Shown in pieces: positions 33,479 through 42,049 of a stretch of 64,000 nt of DNA. Numbering within the stretch: the first letter of the stretch is position 1; each line of letters opens with the position of its first letter. The notes under the pieces were generated by a model. It was given only the letters and a program-made list of their open reading frames with translations. It was not told where the DNA came from and did not search any database. Source of the stretch: CAWJLS01 sp963843755. Its GTDB lineage: Bacteria > Acidobacteriota > Thermoanaerobaculia > Multivoradales > DATKCC01. Both the position numbers and the translations under genes were made by a program. The stretch is from assembly GCA_963843755.1 (NCBI GenBank), contig CAWJLS010000011.1, positions 124,001 to 188,000 of the forward strand. Reading direction: 5' to 3'.

Positions 33479-34008
33479 CGGCCCACCGTCGGGACCGAGA
33501 CGCCCAGGACTCGGGCGGTCTCCTCGACGCTCAGACCTCCGAAGAAGCGCAGCTCCACCACTGCGGCCTTGACGGGGTCGACCGCTTCGAAGGCGCTCAG
33601 CGCCTCGTCCAGCGCCACGAGCTGGGGCGGGCGCTCGACGCCGAGCCCCGTCAGGTCTTCGATCGAGATTTGCTCTGCCGCTCCACCCCGCTTGAGGCGC
33701 TGGCGACGGCGGGCGTGGTCCACCAAGATGCGGCGCATCATCCGGGCGGCGACGGCGAAGAACTGCTCCCGATTCCGCCACCGCGAGCGCTGTTGATCGG
33801 CCAGGCGCAGGTATGCCTCGTGGACCAGCGCCGTGGGCTGGAGCGTGCGCTGGCGCCGCTCGCCGCGGAAGAAGCCGGCCGCCATGGCGTGGAGGTCGCC
33901 GTAGATCCTGCCCAGCAGCTCGTCGCCTGCCACCGCGTCATCCTGCTGCCAGAGCCGGAGCAGCTCCGTGATCTGTCTGGGCTCGTCGCTCTGTGGGAGG
34001 CGGGTCAA
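33412..34008 (-). CDS. ECF-type sigma factor (TIGR02999-like)
   Basis: This 198-residue protein has sigma region 2 (ELLGRIYGDLHAMAAGFFRGE, TALVHEAYLRLADQQRSRWRNREQFF, ARMMRRILVDHARR) and region 4 with HTH (LSVEETARVLGVSVPTVGRYWRVARAWL). The long EQFFAVAARMMRRILVDHAR motif marks the family usually encoded next to TPR Ser/Thr kinases. Its 3' end overlaps the kinase 3' end by 67 bp tail to tail. It is divergent from the lanthipeptide operon, so it may control that operon, the kinase, or both; this is inference. Confidence 0.93.
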   Translation of the reverse strand: MTRLPQSDEPRQITELLRLWQQDDAVAGDELLGRIYGDLHAMAAGFFRGERRQRTLQPTALVHEAYLRLADQQRSRWRNREQFFAVAARMMRRILVDHARRRQRLKRGGAAEQISIEDLTGLGVERPPQLVALDEALSAFEAVDPVKAAVVELRFFGGLSVEETARVLGVSVPTVGRYWRVARAWLLRELSAASQDAT

Positions 34009-34199
34009 CGAGGTGTCCTCTGTCCTGTGAGCTTCGGGGGATCGTCTCGGATCCGGACCGGCCGGCGCCCTTCCACCCGACCGCAGGGTGAGCGATTCGG
34101 GGTTCGTCTGTCGCGTGTCTTGGTGTGCGGCAAGAGAGCAGAAGTCCGGAACCAGTCGGCAACGAAATCGCCAACCATTCTACCGGGAGCCGGAGCCCG
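34009..34199. promoter_or_regulatory. Divergent control region between sigma factor and lanthipeptide operon
   Basis: No gene lies in these 191 bp. GGAACC at 34148-34153 resembles an ECF -35 element facing the operon, but I see no convincing matching -10. The segment is relatively AT-richer near 34165-34190. Confidence 0.35.
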
Positions 34200-34424
34200 G
34201 TGCGGCCGGCCGGTCGGGTCTTCCGGCCGAGGGCGGTCGAGCGCTACATGCGGCGCGGCGCGGCGCAGGCCATTCCCCACCTGGCCACCCCTCGGCAGCT
34301 CGTCTGGCTGTGGGTGCTCGTGGCGCTCCTGACGGCGGCGTGCCTGGTCGCCGGCCTCTGGCTCAATGGGTCCACCTCGAGCGCGGCCGCCCGTCCGCAG
34401 GAGGTCCATCGTGGGGCGCGGTGA
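34200..34424 (+). CDS. HlyD-like membrane stub of the lanthipeptide operon
   Basis: A GTG at 34200 with GGGAG upstream gives a 74-residue protein. RVFRPRAVERYMRRGAAQAI is followed by one hydrophobic helix (LVWLWVLVALLTAACLVAGL) and a short tail. The FRPRAVERY start and single helix resemble the N-terminal anchor of HlyD-family bacteriocin export adaptors (which often begin with FRKEALE-like sequence), but the periplasmic body is missing. It overlaps the LanT start by 14 bp. It is either a truncated adaptor or a dedicated small partner of the exporter. Confidence 0.6.
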   Translation: MRPAGRVFRPRAVERYMRRGAAQAIPHLATPRQLVWLWVLVALLTAACLVAGLWLNGSTSSAAARPQEVHRGAR

Positions 34425-36687
34425 GCGGCTCGGCGACCGAGCGTGGAGCCCGGCCGGTCTGAGGGCCCTCCTGGGCCGCCGCCGCGTGCCGGTGATGCGC
34501 CAGTCGGGTTTCGCCGACTGCGGGGCGGCCTGCCTCGCCATGATCCTCGGATATCACGGACGAGCGACCTCCGTCTCCGAGGTCGCCGACAGGGTCGGCT
34601 CGGGCCGGGACGGGGCGACGGCCCGCGGCCTGGCTGAGGCGGCCCGGACTTTCGGCCTGCGGTGCCGCGGCTACTCCATCGAGCCGGAGGACCTCCATGA
34701 GCTCGAGCTGCCGGTGATCGCCCACTGGACCTTCGATCACTTCCTGATCATCGAGCGCTGGACGCCCCGGGGTGCCACCGTCATCGATCCGGCCTTCGGC
34801 CGGCGGAGCCTCTCCCCCGAGGAGCTGGACGCGGGGTTGACAGGGGTCGTCCTCAGCTTCGAGCCCGGCGCCGACTTCGCGCCCCGCCGCCGGTCCGGGG
34901 CTCACGCCTGGCGACGGTACCTGGCCTCGGTGGCGGGCCGGCGCGGCGTTCCCCGCGCACTGGTGCAGGTGGCCGTCGCCTCACTCCTCCTCCAGCTCTT
35001 CGGCCTCTCGCTGCCGCTGGTCACCAAGGTGGTGGTGGACCGCGTGATCCCGCAGGGGCTCTCCGGTGTTCTGGGCATGTTGGGCCTGGGCGTGCTGGTC
35101 TGGGTCGCGGCCCAGGCGGCCACCACGTTCCTGCGCTCGGCCCTGTTGATCTACCTCCAGGGGCGCCTCGACACCCAGATGATGGTGGGTTTCCTGGAGC
35201 ACCTCCTGGCTCTTCCCTACAGCTTCTTCCAGAGCCGCACCGTCGGCGACCTGTCGCTGCGCCTGTCGTCGAACGCCCAGATCCGGGCGGTGCTCACCAG
35301 CCAGACCGTCTCGCTACTCCTGGACGTGGCCTTCGCGGTCGTCTACCTGGTCGTCCTCGTCGCCCTGTCGCCGACTTTCGGCGCCGTCGTCCTGGCGTTC
35401 GCCCTCGTCCAGATGGCGATCGCCGCAGGCACGACACGGCCCATGCACCGGCTCATGCAACGCGACCTCGCCGCCGACGCCGACCAACAGGGCTACCTGG
35501 TGGAGGCGCTCAAGGGTGTCGCCACCCTCAAGGCCGCCGGCGCCGAGGATCGGTTCCTCGACCACTGGTCCAACCTGTTCTTCAGGCACCTCGACCTGAC
35601 GTTGCGGCGCGCCCGCTTCAGTGCCGTGGTCGACGCCGCGATGACCGCCCTGAGGACCCTGTCGCCCCTGGCGCTCCTCTGGTTCGGAGCCCGGCAGGTG
35701 CTCGCGGGCGAGCTGGCCCTGGGCACCATGCTCGCCCTGGCCGCCCTGGCGAGCTCGTTCCTCGCGCCGCTCTCGAGTGTGGTGTCTACCGCGCGGCAGC
35801 TCCAGACGGTGGGCGCGCGCCTCGAGCGCATCACCGAGGTCCTGGAGACCGCGCGGGAGCAGGAACCGTCCCGGGTGCGGCGTGCGCCCCGGCTCCGGGG
35901 AGCGATCGAGGTGGAGGGCGTGTCGTTCCGCTACCGGCCGGACGGGCCGCTGGTGTTGCGGGAGGTTTCCTTCTCGGCCGCTCCGGGGCAGAAGGTGGCC
36001 CTGGTAGGCCGGACCGGCTCGGGCAAGAGCACCCTGGCGGCCCTGCTCCTCGGGCTCTACCGGCCGACGCGCGGCCGCATCCTCTACGACGGCGTGCCCC
36101 TCGAGGAGCTCGAGTACCGGTCCCTGCGCACCCAGCTCGGCGCCGTCCTCCAGGAGTCCTACCTCTTCTCCGGCTCGATCCGCTCGAACATCGCCTTCAA
36201 CGACCCCGGCCTCTCCTTCGAGCGGGTCGTCGAGGCGGCGCGCTTCGCCGCCATCGACCGGGACGTCGAGGCCATGCCCATGGGCTACGAGACCCTGCTT
36301 CCCGAGGGAGGCGGAGCGCTCTCCGGGGGCGAGCGCCAGCGCCTGTCGATCGCCCGGGCGGTGGCGCCGCACCCCCGGGTGCTCCTGTTCGACGAGGCGA
36401 CGAGCCACCTCGACTCCGCCACCGAGGCCGAGATCGAAGAGAACCTCGCCGCCCTCGCCGCCACGCGCCTGGTCATCGCCCACCGCCTGTCGACGGTCCG
36501 CAGCGCCGACCTCATTCTGGTCCTCGAGCGGGGCTCGGTGGGCGAGCGGGGCACCCACGAAGAGCTCATGGCCCGGGACGGCCTCTACGCGGAGATGGTC
36601 CGCCGGCAGGCGGACGACCCTCCTCCGGAGGGCGCCGGGCGACTTCCTGAATCGACTTTCGGTCTGACCGCGGCAGACCGAGCGTAG
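34411..36687 (+). CDS. lanT: Peptidase-containing ABC exporter (LanT type)
   Basis: A GTG at 34411 behind AGGAGGT gives 758 residues. The N-terminal C39 peptidase domain has Gln31, catalytic Cys37 (QSGFADCGAAC), His110 (HWTFDHF) and Asp127 (VIDPAFG), so leader cleavage after Gly-Gly is expected. Six membrane helices follow (about 170-450). The ATPase domain has Walker A GRTGSGKST, signature LSGGERQRLSIARA and Walker B VLLFDEATSHLD. It should cleave and export the lanthipeptide encoded 54 bp downstream. Confidence 0.95.
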   Translation: MGRGERLGDRAWSPAGLRALLGRRRVPVMRQSGFADCGAACLAMILGYHGRATSVSEVADRVGSGRDGATARGLAEAARTFGLRCRGYSIEPEDLHELELPVIAHWTFDHFLIIERWTPRGATVIDPAFGRRSLSPEELDAGLTGVVLSFEPGADFAPRRRSGAHAWRRYLASVAGRRGVPRALVQVAVASLLLQLFGLSLPLVTKVVVDRVIPQGLSGVLGMLGLGVLVWVAAQAATTFLRSALLIYLQGRLDTQMMVGFLEHLLALPYSFFQSRTVGDLSLRLSSNAQIRAVLTSQTVSLLLDVAFAVVYLVVLVALSPTFGAVVLAFALVQMAIAAGTTRPMHRLMQRDLAADADQQGYLVEALKGVATLKAAGAEDRFLDHWSNLFFRHLDLTLRRARFSAVVDAAMTALRTLSPLALLWFGARQVLAGELALGTMLALAALASSFLAPLSSVVSTARQLQTVGARLERITEVLETAREQEPSRVRRAPRLRGAIEVEGVSFRYRPDGPLVLREVSFSAAPGQKVALVGRTGSGKSTLAALLLGLYRPTRGRILYDGVPLEELEYRSLRTQLGAVLQESYLFSGSIRSNIAFNDPGLSFERVVEAARFAAIDRDVEAMPMGYETLLPEGGGALSGGERQRLSIARAVAPHPRVLLFDEATSHLDSATEAEIEENLAALAATRLVIAHRLSTVRSADLILVLERGSVGERGTHEELMARDGLYAEMVRRQADDPPPEGAGRLPESTFGLTAADRA

Positions 36688-36698
36688 GAGTGGCCACT
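36687..36698. promoter_or_regulatory. Perfect 12-bp palindrome at the lanT stop
   Basis: GAGTGGCCACTC overlaps the lanT stop codon and lies 44 bp before the precursor gene. It could be an operator or chance. Confidence 0.3.
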
Positions 36699-36741
36699 CG
36701 ATGGCCGAACCGATGAACCACCAAACGAGAAGGAGTCAACG

Positions 36742-36969
36742 ATGTCGAAGATCGACGTGATTCGCGCCTGGAAGGACCCGGAGTACCGCAGCAACCTGTC
36801 CGAGGCCGAGCTCGGCGCCCTGCCGGCGAACCCGGCGGGCCCCATGGAGCTGACCGACGGCGAGCTGGACGTGGCGACGGGCGGTGCGTCCTTCACCCTC
36901 GCCTGCATGTCCTGCAACCACTGTGCGAACACGGACAGTTGGGAGCTCTCCTGCCAGACCACCTACTAG
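36742..36969 (+). CDS. lanA: Class II lanthipeptide precursor (LanA)
   Basis: This 75-residue peptide has a 48-residue acidic leader ending in ELTDGELDVATGG, a double-glycine site for the C39 exporter. The 27-residue core starts ASFTLACMSCNHC. The core has four Cys (7, 10, 13, 23), four Ser (2, 9, 18, 22) and four Thr (4, 16, 25, 26), enough for up to four (methyl)lanthionine rings with residues left to dehydrate. Leader and gene order fit mersacidin-like class II systems, but the core matches none I know. AAGGAG lies six bases before the ATG. The stop is a double TAG. Confidence 0.93.
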   Translation: MSKIDVIRAWKDPEYRSNLSEAELGALPANPAGPMELTDGELDVATGGASFTLACMSCNHCANTDSWELSCQTTY

Positions 36970-36999
36970 TAGGTGGTCGCGGGCGCTAGCCCGTTCTGT

Positions 37000-37035
37000 C
37001 CGGGCGGTGCCGGCCTCTGGGTCGGCACCGCCCGG
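37000..37035 (+). terminator. Hairpin between lanA and lanM
   Basis: Perfect 13-bp arms CCGGGCGGTGCCG and CGGCACCGCCCGG flank a ten-base loop, 30 bp after the lanA stop. No T-run follows. Such hairpins behind precursor genes usually give partial termination or protect the short lanA transcript, raising precursor over enzyme. Confidence 0.65.
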
Positions 37036-37071
37036 GCCTTCTCCAACAACCGAGACGAACGGAGGACGTAC

Positions 37072-40000
37072 ATGGCTCCCTTGCCCTGCTTCGAAGACGC
37101 CACCTGGTGCCGCGCGCTGAGCCTCGCGGAGCGAGTCGAGCTCGCTCGCCGCGGCGCCCGCGGGCGCGATGGCGACGAGATCCTCGCTCGCCGCCGGCTC
37201 GAGCGCCTGCGAGGCGCCCGACCCTTCTCCGACGACCAGGTCTTTCGCACCTGGCTGGAGTCCTACGGCTGGTCGGAAGAGGATCTGCGATGCGCCTTGG
37301 GTGCCCGGCCGGAGGACCTCGAAACCCTCGCCGGACGGCCTCCGCTCTGGTGGAGGGAGCTCGAGCAGGCCTACGGTCGCACACTCCGGAGAGCGACCCC
37401 GCAGCCGCTGGCGGTCGACTCCGACCAGCCGGAGAGAGCCCTCGTCCGCCTCTGGCACCCGGTGATCGTTCGCGTCGGGGATCGGCTCCGCCGGCGAGCC
37501 GGAGAGCTCGCCGAGGACGATCCCGAGGTCCCCTTCGAGCCGGACCAGGCGGTGGGCCTGCTGCTGGAGTCCCTGGTCGTGCAGCTCTACGAGATCTCGC
37601 TGCGCACCCTGGTCCTGGAGCTCCAAGCCGCTCGCCTCGGGGGCCGGCTGGAGGGCGCCGACGGAGAAGCACGGTTCCGGAGCTTCGTCGAGAGCCTCGA
37701 GCGACCCCAGGTGAGGAGTGATCTCTTCAGCGAGTACCCGGTGCTCGGACGGCTGGCCATCGAGGCCGCCGAGCGCTGGCTTGTCGTCAGCGTAGAGCTC
37801 CTCGAGCGCCTGGCTCGAGACCGCCGGGCGCTCGAGGAGGCCTTTCACGGCGGGCGGGCCCTGGGGAAGCTCCACCATCTGCGCGGCGGGGCCGGGGACC
37901 GGCACCGGGGCGGCCGCTCCGTCCAGATCCTGGAGCTCGACTCGGGCCTGAAGCTCCTCTACAAGCCCAGGTCCCTCGCCGTCGACCGCCACTTCCGCGA
38001 GCTCCTCGCCTGGCTCGACGAGCGTGGGGATCACCTCCGAGTACGCCACCCGGACGCGATCGACCGCGGGTCTTACGGCTGGGTGGAGTTCATCTCGGCG
38101 GACGACTGCGAATCGCCGGCCGACGTCGAGCGCTTCTACGAGCGCCAGGGCGGGTTCCTCGCGCTGCTCTACGCCCTGGACGCCAACGACTTCCACTACG
38201 AGAACGTCATTGCGAGCGGCGAATATCCCGTTCTCATCGACCTGGAGTCGCTCTTCGCCCAGCGCCTCAAGTCCTTCGACCTGACCACCGCTCCGGGCCG
38301 CGCGGCGGACGCGATCCTCCACTCGGTGCTGCGCACGGGCCTGCTGCCACAACCCACCGGCGCGGGACATCGCCTGGGCAAGCTGGACCTCTCGGGTCTC
38401 GGTGCGATGGCCGGCCAGGTGGGTCCCGCGGTCTCGGCGGTAGCGGCGCCGGGCTCCGACGAGATGCGCATCGAGCGCGAGGAGAGGCGAGTGAAAGGGG
38501 CTCTAAACCTGCCCATCCTGGCCGGCCAGGTCCAGCGCGCTGTCGAGCACAAGGCCTCGATCGAGCGGGGCTTCGAGAACGTCTACCGGACGATCCTCGA
38601 AAACCGCGAGGCGCTGCTTGCACCCGACGGGCCTCTCGCCTCCTTCGCCGGCGACGACGTCCGCCTGATCCTCCGGGGGACCCGGACCTACCGCCTGATG
38701 GAGCTGGACAGCTATCACCCGGACCTGCTCCGCGACGCCCTGGACCGCGACCGGCACTTCGACCGGCTCTGGCTGGGCGTAGGGAACGAGAACCTGTCTG
38801 CCTTCGTGCTCCGGCAGGAGCGCGAAGAGCTGGAGCGCCTCGACGTGCCGCTGTTCAGCAGCCGGCCGGGTGAGCGTCGGCTCTACTGCGGTACCGGCCG
38901 CCACCTCGACGACTTCTTCGAGGCCTCGGGCCTGGGGATCGTCGCCGCGCGCATCGGCCGGCTCGGCGAGCGGAACCTCGAGCTCCAGCGCTGGATGGTC
39001 GGGGCGTCCCTCACCGCCCTCGACGCCGGCGGTCGCCACCGCTCCGAGGCCGTCCCCGTCACCTCGAGCCGCGAGCTCGAGCCGCCGGGGCCGGAGCGCC
39101 TGCTGGCGGCAGCGAAGCAGATCCGCCGCCGGCTCCGGGAGCTGGCTCTCCTCGGGGCCGACGGCGACCTGAGCTGGCTCGGGATCTTCTGGACCGACGA
39201 GGACAACATCGCCCCTTTGCCGCTCGGCTGCGACCTGTACGCGGGGCTCCCGGGGATCGCCCTCTTCCTGGCATACCAGGCGGCGACCGACCGGGACGAG
39301 GAGTCTCGGGAGATGGCGGAGGCGACCTGGAGGTCGGTCAGCCGGGGCCTTGCCGAAGGGCCCGAGATCTTCGACCAGCCCGGGGTGTTCGCCGGCCTGG
39401 GGGGCGTCCTCTACCTCGCGCTCCACCTGAGCCGGCTCTGGAACCGCCCCGAGCTCCTCTCCGAGGCCGCGGTCTGGGCGGGCTGGCTCGAGGAGTGGCT
39501 TCCAGAGGACCAGAGTCTGGACGTCCTCGCGGGCAGCGCCGGCTGCATCCCTGTCCTGCTGGCGCTCGAGCGCGCGACCGGCGAGGGCCGTTACCTGGCT
39601 CTCGCCGAGCGGTGCGGCGACCGGGTGTTGAACGCGGCCCGGCAGCGGCCGGAGGGGATCGGCTGGATCAACCCGCTCGCCGGAGACCGGCCGCTCTCCG
39701 GCTTCTCCCACGGCGGCGCGGGCTTCGCCTGGGCCCTGGCCCAGCTCGCCAGGGCCACCGGCGACGAGCGCTTCGGCAGGGCGTCGCGGGCCGCTCTCGT
39801 CTACGAGCGGACCCTGTTCGACCCGGCCGAGGGCAACTGGCGGGACCTACGCGCCTTCCGGGGTCCCGAGGGCGGTTTCAACGTCGCCTGGTGCCACGGA
39901 GCCGTGGGGATCGGGCTCGCGCGCCTGGCGACCCTGGAGCTCGATCTCGAGGAGGACGAGGCCCGGCGGGCCATGATAGGCCGTGAGCTCGACGTCGCCC

Positions 40001-40356
40001 TGGAGACCACGGTGAAGTACGGCGCGGGCGGCGACCACACGCTCTGCCACGGAGCCCTGGGCAACGCCGAGCTTCTCGCCCGGGCGGGCCGGTTCCTCGA
40101 CCGTCCGGATGCGGTGCGCCGGGCCGGCCAGATCGCGGCGGCCGTGTGCGACGACGTGGAGGCCGGCCGCTTCCACTGCGGCATCCCAGGAGGCTACGAG
40201 ACACCGGGCCTGATGGACGGGCTCGCCGGCATCGGTTATGGGCTGCTGCGCCTGGCGGCGCCCGAGGCCGTACCGTCTGTGCTGCTCCTCGAGCCTCCGG
40301 TGGGTGTGGGACCGGTCACGACGCCCCGGCGCCGCCGGCAGGCGGTGGCGAGCTAG
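37072..40356 (+). CDS. lanM: Class II lanthionine synthetase LanM
   Basis: From the ATG at 37072 (GGAGG seven bases before it) the protein has 1094 residues. The N-terminal DUF4135 dehydratase domain has LKLLYKPRSLAVDRHFREL and the kinase-like segment NDFHYENVIASGEYPVLIDLESLF. It phosphorylates and eliminates Ser/Thr. The C-terminal LanC-like domain (about 720-1085) has the zinc ligands Cys941 (WCHGAVGIG), Cys992 and His993 (LCHGALGN), then GGYETPGLMDGLAGIGYGLLRL. It would form the thioether rings. Both halves look intact. Confidence 0.96.
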   Translation: MAPLPCFEDATWCRALSLAERVELARRGARGRDGDEILARRRLERLRGARPFSDDQVFRTWLESYGWSEEDLRCALGARPEDLETLAGRPPLWWRELEQAYGRTLRRATPQPLAVDSDQPERALVRLWHPVIVRVGDRLRRRAGELAEDDPEVPFEPDQAVGLLLESLVVQLYEISLRTLVLELQAARLGGRLEGADGEARFRSFVESLERPQVRSDLFSEYPVLGRLAIEAAERWLVVSVELLERLARDRRALEEAFHGGRALGKLHHLRGGAGDRHRGGRSVQILELDSGLKLLYKPRSLAVDRHFRELLAWLDERGDHLRVRHPDAIDRGSYGWVEFISADDCESPADVERFYERQGGFLALLYALDANDFHYENVIASGEYPVLIDLESLFAQRLKSFDLTTAPGRAADAILHSVLRTGLLPQPTGAGHRLGKLDLSGLGAMAGQVGPAVSAVAAPGSDEMRIEREERRVKGALNLPILAGQVQRAVEHKASIERGFENVYRTILENREALLAPDGPLASFAGDDVRLILRGTRTYRLMELDSYHPDLLRDALDRDRHFDRLWLGVGNENLSAFVLRQEREELERLDVPLFSSRPGERRLYCGTGRHLDDFFEASGLGIVAARIGRLGERNLELQRWMVGASLTALDAGGRHRSEAVPVTSSRELEPPGPERLLAAAKQIRRRLRELALLGADGDLSWLGIFWTDEDNIAPLPLGCDLYAGLPGIALFLAYQAATDRDEESREMAEATWRSVSRGLAEGPEIFDQPGVFAGLGGVLYLALHLSRLWNRPELLSEAAVWAGWLEEWLPEDQSLDVLAGSAGCIPVLLALERATGEGRYLALAERCGDRVLNAARQRPEGIGWINPLAGDRPLSGFSHGGAGFAWALAQLARATGDERFGRASRAALVYERTLFDPAEGNWRDLRAFRGPEGGFNVAWCHGAVGIGLARLATLELDLEEDEARRAMIGRELDVALETTVKYGAGGDHTLCHGALGNAELLARAGRFLDRPDAVRRAGQIAAAVCDDVEAGRFHCGIPGGYETPGLMDGLAGIGYGLLRLAAPEAVPSVLLLEPPVGVGPVTTPRRRRQAVAS

Positions 40357-40380
40357 CCCGGCAGCTCCCCGATCGACAGC

Positions 40381-40401
40381 GGCCGGCGGGCGACGCCGGC
40401 C
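40381..40401. terminator. Hairpin after lanM
   Basis: GGCCGGCG and CGCCGGCC form a perfect 8-bp stem with a five-base loop, between the convergent lanM and tRNA-Leu genes. It lacks a T-run on either strand. Confidence 0.45.
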
Positions 40402-40440
40402 GGGAGCGAATTCCGCTCGACTGACTGGGGGGGGAAGGGT

Positions 40441-40526
<86 letters not shown>

Positions 40527-40637
40527 CGAAGCTCATTCTACCAAGAACCCGACGGCCGCTCCAGAGGGTTTGGGGGAGCGTCGCAGGTGTTCTCGTCGCG
40601 GGCCGGGCATCAGGATGCGGCCCGCTGGCGGGGCCTC

Positions 40638-41168
40638 TTACCGGCCGCCGCCGCCGTCGCCGCCCGCCGCGTTCTGGCCGGCGGCGCCCTGATCGGTCGC
40701 GCCCTGATCCATCGTGTCTTGACCGGCCGCGGCGGGGCTCGCCCCGCCCTGGTCCGCGCCGGCCTGATCCGCGGCCGCCGTGCCGTCGTCGCCGGCGGGC
40801 TGGGCGCTGTTCGCCGCCGCGCCGCCGTCGTCGGTCGCCGGCTGGTCGGCCTTGGCCCCGTCGTCGGCGGGCTTGTCCGGCGTGGCGGCTCCCTCCTTCA
40901 CCTGGTCGCCGAGGACGTCGCTCATCAGGGACGCGCGGTCGGAGCCGCCCTGCATGATGCCGATCAGCAGGGTGGTGAAGATGAACACCACGAAGGAGGT
41001 CACCGTCAGCTTGTGGAGCAGCGTGGTAGCGCTCCGCGCACCGAACGCGGTCTGGGTGCTGCCACCGCCGAACACGGACAGGTCGGCACCCTGGCCCTGC
41101 TGCAGGAGGACGACCAGGATCAGGAAGATGCAGACGATGACGTGGATGCCATAGAGAAGATAGAGCAC
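40638..41168 (-). CDS. secG: Preprotein translocase subunit SecG with long C-terminal tail
   Basis: The first 80 residues are SecG: two membrane helices (GIHVIVCIFLILVVLLQQGQG and TSFVVFIFTTLLIGIMQGG) joined by the conserved GGGSTQTAFGARSATTLLHKLT. A tail of about 90 residues rich in Ala, Asp, Gly and Gln follows and ends in GGDGGGGR. SecG aids SecYEG protein export. It follows tpiA after 110 bp on the same strand, a common tpiA-secG order with a leucine tRNA next. Confidence 0.95.
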   Translation of the reverse strand: MLYLLYGIHVIVCIFLILVVLLQQGQGADLSVFGGGSTQTAFGARSATTLLHKLTVTSFVVFIFTTLLIGIMQGGSDRASLMSDVLGDQVKEGAATPDKPADDGAKADQPATDDGGAAANSAQPAGDDGTAAADQAGADQGGASPAAAGQDTMDQGATDQGAAGQNAAGGDGGGGR

Positions 41169-41278
41169 GGTTGACCTCTGCTTGCCTCGGGTTCCTCGGG
41201 ATGCGGATGAATTCCGGGTGCCGCGCGTTCCCCTCCCGCCCTACGTCGTGTCGCCTGGGTCCAGAGGGTCGCGAACGT

Positions 41279-42049
41279 CTAGCAACAGCCGATGATAGCG
41301 AGGAATTCCCCCGCGTCAAGACTCGCCCCGCCGACCAGGAAGCCGTCGACGTCCGGCTGCTCCGCCAGGGCGGCCGCATTGTCCGGCTTGACCGAGCCGC
41401 CGTAGAGGATGCGCGTCGCCTCGGCGACCTCGTGGCCGAAGTGGACGTTGATCCGTCCGCGGATCGCCGCCTGCACCTCCTGGGCGATCTCCGGCGTCGC
41501 GGTGTGGCCGGTGCCGATCGCCCAGACCGGCTCGTAGGCGACCGCGAAGGGCGGCGGCGGGTCGGACGCCTCGGCGATCGGCGCCAGCGCCAGCTCGAGC
41601 TGCCGGGCGACGATCTCCAGGGTCTGGCCGGCGTCGCGCTCGGCCGCGCTCTCGCCGACGCAGACCAGCGGGGTGAGGCCGTTGCGCAGGGCGGCGGCGA
41701 CCTTGCGGGCGATCAGGCCATCGCTCTCGCCGTGGTCCAGGCGCCGCTCGCTGTGGCCGGCCAGCACCCAGGTGCAGCCGGCGTCCGCGAGCTGCGGCCC
41801 GGAGACGTCGCCGGTGTGGGGGCCGTCGTCCTCCGGGTGGAGATCCTGGCCGCCCCAGGCGATCCGGGAGCCGCGGAGCTCGGCCGCCGCGGCCGGGATC
41901 AGCACGTGGCTCGGGAAGACGACCACCTCGGCGGTCGACTCCCCCAGCTCCGTGGCCACGGAGCGGCAGACCTGCTCGGCGCTCCCGGCCAGCAGGTTCA
42001 TCTTCCAGTTGGCGGCGACGATCGGTACACGGATCTTGCGTTCGCTCAC
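41279..42049 (-). CDS. tpiA: Triosephosphate isomerase
   Basis: This 256-residue TIM barrel has catalytic Lys in ANWKMN, His in VLAGHSERR and Glu in AYEPVWAIGTG, plus the phosphate loop YGGSVKPDN. It interconverts DHAP and GAP. The GTG start overlaps the pgk stop by four bases (GTGA), so the two are coupled. It is part of a gap-pgk-tpiA-secG run. Confidence 0.97.
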   Translation of the reverse strand: MSERKIRVPIVAANWKMNLLAGSAEQVCRSVATELGESTAEVVVFPSHVLIPAAAAELRGSRIAWGGQDLHPEDDGPHTGDVSGPQLADAGCTWVLAGHSERRLDHGESDGLIARKVAAALRNGLTPLVCVGESAAERDAGQTLEIVARQLELALAPIAEASDPPPPFAVAYEPVWAIGTGHTATPEIAQEVQAAIRGRINVHFGHEVAEATRILYGGSVKPDNAAALAEQPDVDGFLVGGASLDAGEFLAIIGCC

